Made by a program: the position numbers and the translations under genes. DNA of 64,000 nt from Trichomonas vaginalis G3 (taxonomy: Eukaryota > Parabasalia > Trichomonadida > Trichomonadidae). Below the pieces are notes generated by a model that did not search any database, was not told the origin of the DNA, and saw only the letters and a program-made list of their open reading frames with translations. The DNA lies in the NCBI RefSeq assembly GCF_026262505.1, contig NC_067205.1:23221585-23285584 (forward strand), given 5' to 3'. Shown here in pieces: positions 48,022 to 55,979 of this stretch (positions within the stretch are counted from its first letter, which is position 1; each line of letters begins with the position of its first letter).

Positions 48022-48482
48022 TTACTTTACATAACCGCCTGCTGCCAGAAGTCTTTGACGCCAACCCATACCAGCTAATGAAGGTTGACTTGGTTTAGTT
48101 TCCAAACTAAACTTTGGTTTTGGTTTATCTTCAGTTTTTGGTTTTTCTTCTTCTATCGGTTTTTCGTCACTTTTCGGTTCCTCTGGCTTTACCTCACCTG
48201 CAGGAACAGTTGTGTCGTCAACATCTTCATAAATATCATATGCCATTTGTTTTTGTTTTCCTTTCAACTTTTTGTGTTTGTTGTAAAGTTTAGAATATTT
48301 CGACTCTAAGTCAATGAGATGTTCTATAATGAACTGTTGGTCAGTGAAGTAAACTTTTCCATCTGTTGTCTCGAAAGCTCCTTCAGACTTCAATATTTTA
48401 TTTGTGAGAGTCTGTTTCTTTTTTGAGATACTAGCCGTTCCATTTCTATGAAAAGTGACTTTATAGTTAGGGTTTGTATTTC
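48022..48482 (-). pseudogene. 3' part of the gene upstream of PolB (Maverick B)
   Basis: Matches 23310-23769 of A, including the coiled-coil DLESKYSKLYNKHKKLKGK and the conserved tail ending AAGGYVK. The match stops at 48482, where the HNH/helicase island begins, so this is a partial gene cut by the island. Confidence 0.75.
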
Positions 48483-48520
48483 CTAAGTGTTGGCGTTAGT
48501 GTTGAAAAATAATGTTTGTC

Positions 48521-49225
48521 CTACATGAAGCCGTACAAGCGTTTGAATTTGTTTATGAATAAGATTACACTCTTGTTTTCTGTATCTATCATACAAACAT
48601 AAGCAGCACCTGTTTTTGTAAAGTTTATATGAAGTTTTCGATAGTTAAGACCTGTATAATAATAGAATGCGTCTTCATTCTCAACATAGTAGTAGAACTC
48701 AAACGAATGCTTACCATAAGCTGTTATTTCAACAGCTTCGTCAGATATTTCATCAACGAACTCATAAACTATATCGCCATACTTGCTTTTATTTCTATTG
48801 TTTTCAGATCTAGAACACCAACGAAGGTTTGAGATTCTGTTGTCCGTTCTATCATGATTTATATGGTCTATTTCTTTCAAATTGTTTAGATTTTCAATCC
48901 ACTGTTCTGCAATAATTCTATGCTTTAAGTGCATTTTGTTGTTTAAACTAAGCACAATATAACCATAATTATTTAAGCATTCACTCATAATATGTTTGTC
49001 TTTCTTTCGACGAATAGTAAAAGGATATGTCGTACAAATCTCATAATCTTCATGATTTCTCAATGTTTCCCATTGAGTTTGTTCCCCACTAACGTTCTCA
49101 TTGACGTCCTCAATATCTTCTTCCTCACTGAACTCGTCAATATTTTCACTAGCTCCTTCTGTAATGTTTTCATCGGCATTGTCATTGACTTCTTCTGTAA
49201 TGTTAGATGTTGTTGTTTCGCTCAT
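48521..49225 (-). CDS. NUMOD4-HNH endonuclease with extra C-terminal domain, 234 residues
   Basis: Residues 1-45 are acidic and disordered. Residues 50-90 match NUMOD4 (QWETLRNHEDYEICTTYPFT, then IRRKKDKHIMSECLNNYGY). Residues 95-145 are an HNH_3 nuclease core: HRIIAEQWIENLNNLKEIDH, then INHDRTDNRISNLRWCSRSE. Residues 165-234 form a further domain (YGKHSFEFYYYV..INKFKRLYGFM), and a free-standing relative of this domain is encoded at 52835-53119. The enzyme probably cuts DNA and may drive homing of the island. It is divergent from the SF3 helicase, sharing a 99-base promoter region. Confidence 0.85.
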   Translation of the reverse strand: MSETTTSNITEEVNDNADENITEGASENIDEFSEEEDIEDVNENVSGEQTQWETLRNHEDYEICTTYPFTIRRKKDKHIMSECLNNYGYIVLSLNNKMHLKHRIIAEQWIENLNNLKEIDHINHDRTDNRISNLRWCSRSENNRNKSKYGDIVYEFVDEISDEAVEITAYGKHSFEFYYYVENEDAFYYYTGLNYRKLHINFTKTGAAYVCMIDTENKSVILFINKFKRLYGFM

Positions 49226-49324
49226 GTTCTTTCACTAATGTTAAAAGTTATGTTGTACGAATTTTGAACAGAATTTAGAGCAGTTATGAAACAATGAAGT
49301 ATTTTTACGCTATTGAAAGGAACT

Positions 49325-51853
49325 ATGAGAGTGAAGTACATGACAGCAATGACAAAAGGAACTAATATCAAACCTAATGAAATCGCTCACGAGGACATAG
49401 AGTTTAACAAGTATTTTGTGGAGTATCTTATAAGTGAAGAGTATGTAAGACCTTACTTCATGTTTGACAGCATGAATGAGGATGTTATTTCATGGTTAAA
49501 GAATATAAGCAATGTTTTCGGTAAGTACGTCATAGATGACAAAGGTCTTGTTGTATTTTATGAGACAGCAATACGAACACAGGAACTAATGGATATTATG
49601 CACTCAACAGCAAAGAAAGGATTTAGTACTATTGGCATGAATGAACATTGCAGGAATGACATATACAACCTATGCTCACGAAAGCCTTACACAAAAGCAA
49701 TACAAATGATAGAACATAAGCGTCTAAGGTCAGTAAATGAAATCATTACTGTCAGTGGTTATGAAAGAACTGTTAGCAAAGATGAGTGGAAACAGCTATT
49801 CATATTAAGGAAGGACGTTGCTGAACTAGTTAAACCTGTTGCACAAACATTGTTTCAGATAAGACCAGCAATGACTAAGAACCCTTTGACCTTAGTCAAT
49901 GAGACCATAGAGGTTGAAGATAATGACATGAAAGAACTAGGAATGAATGAGAGAAGTTGTGAAGGATGTTTGAGTCAAAACACATGGTTCTTCAGAGCTG
50001 TTAAGAAACTTAGTAAAGAACGACAGAAATATTTTATAGAGAAGTATTGCAAAGGACATGTAAATGAATTGCTTGAAATAGAACTTAGAGACACTTTCAC
50101 ACTAAAGGACCTGAGAAGAAATAAGTACATGAGTGAAGAAGGTATTGACATAGCTAGTGTTATAAATGACTTAAGAAGATGTGTTGTCGTTATTGACGGA
50201 GCACGTATGACATATCTAGTGAAAGATTATGATGGAATACGAGACACAACAACACTTGTGTCAGTAGATAGCAAGGAATTCAATAAGCTCATGAAGAGTG
50301 TTTATGTAGGACGTATTGAAGAGAAGGATGTGAACGCACTGATGATTTATGAAGCGGGTCAGAACAAGAACTATCTTATGAAGTCAGGCATGAGATTCTT
50401 TGACGAAAGAGATGACATTTACAGCTATTTCAGAGGATATGAGTATGAGGTACTGAATGAAGTAGATGAATGCATTATTGAAGGATATTTGAAACATGTT
50501 CACGATGTCATATGTAATGAGGATGAAGAGCTTTATGAGTATGTTTTGAACTGGTTCGCCTACATCGTTCAAAATCCTTGTGGAAAGACTGGAACAGTAC
50601 TTTTGTTAACAGGAAAGCAAGGAACTGGTAAGAATGTACTTAGTAATGTTCTATGCGAGCTCATTAGCAAGTACGCCAACAATAATATAACGGCAATAGA
50701 GAATGTGGTTGGTAGATTCAATGCTGCTATTGAGAACATGAAGCTCATCATATGCAATGAACTAAGCTCATGCGATACGTCTAAGGTCATGAACCACGAC
50801 GCACTAAAGTCAATAGTAACAGAGACTCAGTTGGACTTAAATCAGAAGTGTCAGCCAGTAAGAAAGATAGAGAATGTTTGTAATATCATCATGATATCTA
50901 ACAACTTCAACTCAGTAAAGATTGACAAAGACGACAGAAGATTTGTTGTCATTGACGTAAGCAGCAGATACAAAGGAAATTACGAATATTTCTCAAATCT
51001 CATTGAAAGCTTTAATGAAGAGTTTTATTCAAACTTACTGACGTACTTCATGAAGAAAGATTTAAGTGAATTTGATGTAAGGAAGATACCATTCACCAGG
51101 GCTAAACAAGAACTCATCGAAATGAACAAAACACCTTACCAAATGTTTTACGAGGAGTTCTATGAAAAGTTTGTATCCGGATGGAATTGTACAGAGTGCT
51201 ACAGAAGATATAAAGAATTTGCGAAGGAGAATGAATTCTTTGCATGTAGTTCAAATGTATTTGGTGGCAAGATGAGAGAATTTGTGAAGAGAAGTAGAAA
51301 GCGAGACGGTTCTGCAAGAAGTTATATTTACGAAGCAAGTATGATATTAGAAGGTCGTGGAAAGAAAGAAACAGTGAATTATGAGGAAGTGCTTGAAAAA
51401 TTCATGGAGTACATGGGAAGCAATATAACATACAACAAAGACATATACAGTGAGTTTAAGTACTACTGTGAACAGCATGAGATTGAAGTAATGAGTAAAG
51501 GAGACTTTGAAACGCTTATGAAAGACAGTAAGGAGGTCGTTCATGAGAACAGTGTTGAAATAGTTCATGAGAACAGTGAGGAGGTCATACATGAATGCAA
51601 TGATGAAATAGTTCACGATGTCATTCGTGAAGAAGCCGTTGCAACAAAGAATGATATAAAGGATTTCATAGAACTTAACAAGGAGGAGTTTAAAGAAGGC
51701 TATGAAGTGAAAAGATGTGAAGAAGATTTCTTGGCGTATTTGAAGAAAAAGAGACTAAAGCCAATGGCTCAAAATAAGTTTCAATCGATGTTTGAAAAGA
51801 AATGTTTGAGCTATGGTGGTGTAAGAAGCACATATTACTTTGTTAAGAAGTGA
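49325..51853 (+). CDS. Large SF3 helicase, possibly with primase-like N-terminus, 842 residues
   Basis: ATG at 49325 (MRVKYMTAMTKG); the longer frame uses a TTG. The central SF3 core has Walker A LLTGKQGTGKNVL (about residue 427), motif B MKLIICNEL (about 473), motif C NIIMISNNFN (about 522) and DDRRFVVIDVS, closely parallel to the 411-residue helicase of A. The N-terminal 350 residues (EYVRPYFMFDSMNEDVISWL.. and a Cys/Asn-rich ERSCEGCLSQNTWFFRA) may be primase-like, but this is uncertain. The C-terminal 200 residues contain VVHENSVEIVHENSEEVIHE repeats. It looks whole and is probably the replication protein of the island. Confidence 0.88.
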   Translation: MRVKYMTAMTKGTNIKPNEIAHEDIEFNKYFVEYLISEEYVRPYFMFDSMNEDVISWLKNISNVFGKYVIDDKGLVVFYETAIRTQELMDIMHSTAKKGFSTIGMNEHCRNDIYNLCSRKPYTKAIQMIEHKRLRSVNEIITVSGYERTVSKDEWKQLFILRKDVAELVKPVAQTLFQIRPAMTKNPLTLVNETIEVEDNDMKELGMNERSCEGCLSQNTWFFRAVKKLSKERQKYFIEKYCKGHVNELLEIELRDTFTLKDLRRNKYMSEEGIDIASVINDLRRCVVVIDGARMTYLVKDYDGIRDTTTLVSVDSKEFNKLMKSVYVGRIEEKDVNALMIYEAGQNKNYLMKSGMRFFDERDDIYSYFRGYEYEVLNEVDECIIEGYLKHVHDVICNEDEELYEYVLNWFAYIVQNPCGKTGTVLLLTGKQGTGKNVLSNVLCELISKYANNNITAIENVVGRFNAAIENMKLIICNELSSCDTSKVMNHDALKSIVTETQLDLNQKCQPVRKIENVCNIIMISNNFNSVKIDKDDRRFVVIDVSSRYKGNYEYFSNLIESFNEEFYSNLLTYFMKKDLSEFDVRKIPFTRAKQELIEMNKTPYQMFYEEFYEKFVSGWNCTECYRRYKEFAKENEFFACSSNVFGGKMREFVKRSRKRDGSARSYIYEASMILEGRGKKETVNYEEVLEKFMEYMGSNITYNKDIYSEFKYYCEQHEIEVMSKGDFETLMKDSKEVVHENSVEIVHENSEEVIHECNDEIVHDVIREEAVATKNDIKDFIELNKEEFKEGYEVKRCEEDFLAYLKKKRLKPMAQNKFQSMFEKKCLSYGGVRSTYYFVKK

Positions 51854-52434
51854 GGACATTTATTTTTGTCGTTAGTGTTGGAGTTTGTGTTTGTTGTTAG
51901 TGAGAGAATAAATTAAATCATGAACTTTGCCATGGTCTCTGTCCCTAGTAGTTTTCATTAAGTTCTGGAAATAATGAAAGTCATAAACTTTGTCATGGCC
52001 TCTGTCCCTAGTAGTTTTCATTATCTCACAGAGTTAATGAAAGTCATACTTTCTATCAGATGAAGCATGCAGATGAACATAATGAAAGTTAGTGGGTTTG
52101 CCACGAGTTATGAATAAAATATTGGCATATTAGATGAGATAGCTGATGAAACAGATGAAGATAAATTAAATCTTGGACTTTGCCACACTCTGTCCCTAGT
52201 TCCTCAAAATCCTTGACAATGTTGCTTAGAAATTTTGGTTCAAAACCTCATCTGATTTTAATCTGTTATGCTACCTGTTAAGTTTCGCGAGATTATAAAT
52301 GTCATGGAGTTATATAAAAAGGAGGGACAGCTAGGGACACTGGAAGTACTTGTAAGGCTATCTGTTAAGATTGCATGAAATACTAAAAAGCCATGAAATC
52401 CATTATCGCTGTGCTAGCTTCACCTTAGAGTAAA
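51854..52434. repeat. Intergenic spacer with diverged direct repeats
   Basis: Three copies of a block around ctctgtccctagtagttttc (51930-51958, 51993-52021 and, diverged, 52184-52203), each preceded by aactttgccatgg-like sequence. A fourth short copy, agctagggacac, appears inverted at 52330. No gene found. Confidence 0.7.
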
Positions 52435-52671
52435 ATGACAAATAAAGTCACTGAAGCAATGAAACAAAAGTTTTTGGTAGAATACATTAAATCAGGAACT
52501 ATTCCAGAAGGTTTTTACATTCATACTATGAAGGATGGTAGAGTTCAGTTTAGAAAGATAAAGCAACCATTAGATAAAGAAGGAATTTTGAGAAAGATTA
52601 AACTTCATGAGGACAACATTGCTGAACTTAAGAAGAAGCTAGAAGAGTTGGAGAAAGGAAGAGAGTTATAA
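52435..52671 (+). CDS. Small helical protein in island, 78 residues
   Basis: It starts MTNKVTEAMKQKFLVEYIKS. A short beta-type section (FYIHTMKDGRVQFRKIKQP) is followed by a Lys/Glu-rich coiled coil (HEDNIAELKKKLEELEKGRE). The same kind of N-terminal layout (short helix, then a K.G...K.K strand pair) occurs in the PolB-upstream gene of A around PNYKVTFHKNGTASISKKK, a possible distant relationship. A GGTGAGATCTCACC palindrome follows the stop by about 40 bases. Confidence 0.65.
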   Translation: MTNKVTEAMKQKFLVEYIKSGTIPEGFYIHTMKDGRVQFRKIKQPLDKEGILRKIKLHEDNIAELKKKLEELEKGREL

Positions 52672-52712
52672 AGCAATGAATTCAACAGGGTGAAAAAACA
52701 GGTGAAAAAAGA

Positions 52713-52726
52713 GGTGAGATCTCACC
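52713..52726. terminator. GGTGAGATCTCACC palindrome, fifth copy
   Basis: Same palindrome with the same ggtgaaaaa/ttcacct flanks as in the cargo zone of Maverick A, here after a gene of the Maverick B island. It links the two gene pools. Confidence 0.45.
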
Positions 52727-52834
52727 ACTTCACCTAAATTTATTTTTGTGCTATGTTTTCATACGTGTGAGGGTGGTGATATCATTAATTTTTAAGTTTA
52801 TTTTTTATTTTATTTTTATTTTATTTTTATATAA

Positions 52835-53119
52835 ATGACAGAACAAAAGCAACTCATACAAATCGAAAAATATAACAAACATACATTTAAACATTTATTC
52901 TTCCTTCCTGAGTATAACATGTTCTTTACACTTCATCCTAGACCAGTTGACTATACATTGACTGTGTATAAAGATTGTCATGGTAGTTTTATAAAAACTT
53001 ATGATGATGAAGGTAAGTTATGTAAATTGTACGTTAAGAAGTTAGAGAAAGTTTATGGCTTCAAGTATGACTACAATAGGGTTAACACTGATGATGAAGA
53101 TATTGAGGAAAATTTATGA
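52835..53119 (+). CDS. Free-standing relative of the HNH C-terminal domain, 94 residues
   Basis: It starts MTEQKQLIQIEKYNKHTFKH. It aligns by eye with residues 165-234 of the HNH endonuclease at 48521: YNKHTFKHLFFL with YGKHSFEFYYYV, then GSFIKTYDDEGKLCKLYVKK with the GAAYVCMIDTENKSVILFIN region, and LEKVYGF with FKRLYGF. It ends in an acidic tail. A separate copy of an endonuclease's accessory domain could act as a DNA-binding competitor, regulator or partner. This is inference from the pairing alone. Confidence 0.7.
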   Translation: MTEQKQLIQIEKYNKHTFKHLFFLPEYNMFFTLHPRPVDYTLTVYKDCHGSFIKTYDDEGKLCKLYVKKLEKVYGFKYDYNRVNTDDEDIEENL

Positions 53120-53355
53120 GAACATTAGTGAAGTCGTTAGTGAGAACGATAGTGTGAACGTTTATTTTTTACATTAGTGAGTTCGTTAGTGAAGTGAAGT
53201 GGGTGGTGGTTTTGTAAATATTTAAGGTTAAGTTAGTGTTGTCGTTTGTGTTGTAAAATATACGTTAACGGTTTTGTAAAGTGTCAAATTCACAAGTATT
53301 GGGTAAGGAGGCGCGCAGTGCCTCCGTACCCATGATATGTTTACTAACTCTTATA
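53120..53355. other. Right edge of island, gttagtg-rich, with hairpin
   Basis: Several gttagtg motifs, T-rich runs and the hairpin gggtaaggaggc..gcctccgtaccc (53299-53330). A GTG-initiated frame reading into the next gene starts here by chance. Confidence 0.45.
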
Positions 53356-53892
53356 AACTTAGAAACAACTCTTCAAGCTTTTCAAGAAAAAATAAACGAT
53401 ATCTATATTGAATATGCAAACCAGTTTAACATTGACGAAGGAGAATACCATCTCGATATTATTTATGACAGGAAAAATGCAACTGTTAAAATCAATAAAA
53501 TAGAAGACCTTGGAGAAAACGTTTATATTTCTACAAAATATAACAACTTGGCATGGTATAGATTTATGAGGATGTTAAATCAGCCTGCAGCATATCCAGT
53601 ACACCCGGACTATTATGAAGTCGAAAACCCTAATGGAACATATGAAAATATTTTCGACCCAGATGCTATTATTGTTCATGCTTCATTTTCTGGTGCGCAA
53701 AACTCTTTCTTATGTCTGATGAATGACTTTTACGAAAAACCTACAAAGTTATATGAACCGCCGAGTGGAAGTATTTCAGACTTTCAAGTATGGTTTACTA
53801 CAGATGGAAGAAAAAGAATAATTCCATTATACCATGCGTTTTACTTAGAACTTAGTTTCATATACAACTACTATCGAACGATAAAAATATAA
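53356..53892 (+). pseudogene. 3' part of the 286-residue Maverick protein gene (Maverick B)
   Basis: The C-terminal two thirds of the family whose whole member is at 26103-26963, and near-identical to 19100-19640 of A (WYRFMRMLNQPAAYPVHPDY, DFQVWFTTDGRKRIIPLYHA). The 5' part is absent because the island begins here, so it is a partial gene. It converges on the 80-residue gene. Confidence 0.75.
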
Positions 53893-53935
53893 TTTTTTAA
53901 TACGGTTGAGGTGTTGGATTTGGTTGCCAACTAGA

Positions 53936-54139
53936 CTATGGTGCAGGTTCAGGCTGTTGTATAACAGGAGCTTGCTCTTCTGGTTCAGGGTCTTTAGGTA
54001 TAATACCAACGAACTGACCTACTCTTTTACCAATATTTTTGACACCGTTCCATACTCCTCTTCCGACAGATTTTATTCCATTCCATATACCTCTTCCAAG
54101 ATTTCGAAAGAAGTTTCCTATCTTACTGAAGAAACCCAT
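53936..54139 (-). CDS. Amphipathic membrane-active-like protein (Maverick B copy)
   Basis: It starts MGFFSKIGNFFRNLGRGIWN; the helical part matches the 80-residue protein of A with four changes in the first 20 residues. Here it ends after QQPEPAP at 67 residues. It has the same leader and order as in A, between the 120-residue gene and the 286-family gene. Its retention supports a real function, perhaps membrane interaction of the virion. Confidence 0.7.
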   Translation of the reverse strand: MGFFSKIGNFFRNLGRGIWNGIKSVGRGVWNGVKNIGKRVGQFVGIIPKDPEPEEQAPVIQQPEPAP

Positions 54140-54157
54140 TTTACTATATGTAAAAAT

Positions 54158-54520
54158 CTAATGTCCGCCTAGTCTCTTACGTTTCCTGTTGAGTTCCATA
54201 GCATTCTTTAACTGGAGCTCATACATTCTGTTTCTCCTCTGGTAGAAAACATATTCTGGGTCAACTCCTGTGTTCGCGTCATCTGCATAAAGTTGTTTAT
54301 ATCCCACTTCAGGGTTTGTATAAAACTCTTTCCATCTCATATTTGCATACCATGGTGGCAAACCTAACGCAGCGTCATTTGACATGGCAGTTTGCATTTG
54401 TACATCTGTTGGCACTTGACCATAGTTTGCCATTGCAGTTTGTATTCTAACTTCATTTGGAATATTCTCTGGGTTTGGTTGTCCTGGTTGCTGTGCATTC
54501 GCTAAGTTCTGTGCGTCCAT
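54158..54520 (-). CDS. Maverick hypothetical protein, 120 residues (Maverick B copy)
   Basis: Identical to the A copy at 18472-18834 except one residue (YGQV for YSQV). Gln/Asn-rich N-terminal half and NRKRKRLGGH tail. Near-total conservation between two elements suggests either very recent copying or a constrained virion protein. Confidence 0.8.
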   Translation of the reverse strand: MDAQNLANAQQPGQPNPENIPNEVRIQTAMANYGQVPTDVQMQTAMSNDAALGLPPWYANMRWKEFYTNPEVGYKQLYADDANTGVDPEYVFYQRRNRMYELQLKNAMELNRKRKRLGGH

Positions 54521-54543
54521 TTAATATTAGATAAAAATATCTA

Positions 54544-54675
54544 TTACGAGTACATATGCTGAACATTTGCAGGCATTGGTTCATCTTCATATTCTCTGTA
54601 CTTTTCTGCCACGTCAAATAAATAAATGACACAATGGAAAAAACCTAAAACAAGTAGTCCTATTTCAAACCACAT
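54544..54675 (-). CDS. Small single-pass membrane protein, 43 residues (Maverick B copy)
   Basis: Same as 18317-18448 in A, with the start MWFEIGLLVLGFFHCVIYLF and one residue changed near the end (QHMYS). It overlaps the 3' end of the methyltransferase gene by 16 bases, as in A. Confidence 0.65.
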   Translation of the reverse strand: MWFEIGLLVLGFFHCVIYLFDVAEKYREYEDEPMPANVQHMYS

Positions 54676-55478
54676 TTACTTACTAATAAAATTTCTTTGT
54701 TATGACACTTTCTCCAGTTTATAGGACCTCTCTCATATTCTATCTTGTCATATATAAACTCATAGTCATGTATGTCCTCTAACCATCTCATAACGGTTTC
54801 CAAACCACTTTTATCGGATGTAAAGTAAAAGCATGGATGGTTATGTATAACGTCTAAAGTTTCTAAAGAGTCTCTCAAAGTCCAGTCTACTTGGTATTGA
54901 AAATCCCATGTGTTATAGAACGGCGGGTCCACTATAAAGAAAACATTTTCCTTGTCTTTATATTTTTCATACAACTCTGTCCAATGACATCTCACAAACT
55001 CTATACCCTCAATATATTTTTCTATGTCCTCTTTGAAAACATTTGTATAGTTAAGATATAAAACTTTTGACATAAGTGTTTCAATGTCATGAACTCTTAT
55101 AGCACCACTATATAATAGTCTAGCAGATATACTATCCCAGTCTATATATTCTGCTTTTTTCAAAACCTCTCTCACAATATTTTTCTTATCTAATGGTATA
55201 CGTTCCATCTTACCTATAGGTATCTTTTCTTTTAACTCTTTCAATATATTGTTTGTGTCTGGAATATGTTTGAGACGGTCCATATAGTTGTCGAAGTCAT
55301 TGCATATAATCTTTGAGTCAGGAAATACGGTATGACATAAATGGGATATATAGAAACTTCCACCGAACAAATCTACAAATGTTAGACCATTCGGTAGTTT
55401 CTTAAGTTCTCTCAATATAATATCTTTACATCTACTCTTATTTCCAAAGAACGGTAACGGCGGTTTTGTAAAATTCAT
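54660..55478 (-). CDS. D12-class adenine-N6 DNA methyltransferase (Maverick B copy)
   Basis: 272 residues, about five differences from the A copy, with PFFGNKSR, DLFGGS and DPPFY all unchanged. It is the terminal gene of the element and reads inward from the right end. It modifies adenine in DNA, with a target unknown from sequence. It looks whole. Confidence 0.92.
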   Translation of the reverse strand: MNFTKPPLPFFGNKSRCKDIILRELKKLPNGLTFVDLFGGSFYISHLCHTVFPDSKIICNDFDNYMDRLKHIPDTNNILKELKEKIPIGKMERIPLDKKNIVREVLKKAEYIDWDSISARLLYSGAIRVHDIETLMSKVLYLNYTNVFKEDIEKYIEGIEFVRCHWTELYEKYKDKENVFFIVDPPFYNTWDFQYQVDWTLRDSLETLDVIHNHPCFYFTSDKSGLETVMRWLEDIHDYEFIYDKIEYERGPINWRKCHNKEILLVSKCGLK

Positions 55479-55735
55479 TTATATATAATAATAAAAATGT
55501 TTTTACCCGAAAAGTGACAGAAAAGTGACAAAACATGAAAACATATATAATTTGTGAAAAGCGACATAAAAAGTGACATTTTAAAAAGTGACACCATTAA
55601 TATGATGTCAATAACAACGGTTTTGGTTTTGTCACCGGCTGGTCGGCTGGGGTTCGGTCCTCCTCTTGGGTCTTGGGCAAAATTTCTTATGGGCTAGAGG
55701 GCGCAACGCGCCTGGAAGCCCCACCTACCTGACCT
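55479..55735 (-). repeat. Maverick B terminal region
   Basis: The outermost bases read AGGTCAGGTAGGTGGGGCTT inward, a diverged version of the A terminus. The subterminal part shares gtcaccggctggtcggctgg and gttcggtcctcctct with the right, not the left, end of A, and no remnant of the 295-residue gene is present. The ends of the three elements are therefore mosaics. Confidence 0.75.
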
Positions 55736-55979
55736 AATATTAAGTTTTTATTATATTACAAACAAAATAAAAGAAAAATAATACAAAATATGGAAATTTT
55801 GTATCGAAAGTTATCATTTGAATGCATCCCATGAACTGAGATTACTTGAAATATCATTTTCCAGTTTGGATAAAATTATATAAAAAATTATTCAAAATTA
55901 AAAAACAAAAATAAGTAAAACAGCTTGTTATTACCTACTGATTGTAATTATAGGCGGATTCTGATCAGTTTCATTGTAA
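55736..55979. other. Host spacer between Maverick B and SNM1-like gene
   Basis: AT-rich, including the 3' flank of the nuclease gene. aatat directly after the terminus would be the target duplication, but the other end of B is lost. Nothing else recognised. Confidence 0.5.

Larger units (their letters stand above)
48483..53340. mobile_element. Island: HNH endonuclease, SF3 helicase and two small genes
   Basis: Similarity to Maverick A stops at 48482 on one side and resumes at about 53356 on the other. In A the corresponding interval (about 19640-23320) holds the fibre, integrase and 133-residue genes. The island carries two divergent genes (HNH at 48521, helicase at 49325), then a repeat-rich spacer and two small genes. 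The right edge has a hairpin, gggtaaggaggc..gcctccgtaccc (53299-53330). The left edge and several places inside carry gttagtg motifs. It could be a nested mobile element or a replacement by recombination. No transposase or clear end repeats were found. Confidence 0.6.
44529..55735 (-). mobile_element. Maverick/Polinton B, reversed, cut short at one end
   Basis: The right edge is an intact Maverick terminus (CCTGACCT at 55728-55735). Going leftward the gene order copies the left part of A: methyltransferase, 43-, 120- and 80-residue genes, 286-family, (island), gene upstream of PolB, PolB. At 44529 the element ends abruptly inside a hairpin array, so the ATPase, helicase and capsid half is missing here. 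Two genes are partial and the integrase/fibre block is absent. It is broken overall, by loss of large parts, yet its shared genes are about 97-98% identical to A, so it is also young. Confidence 0.88.
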
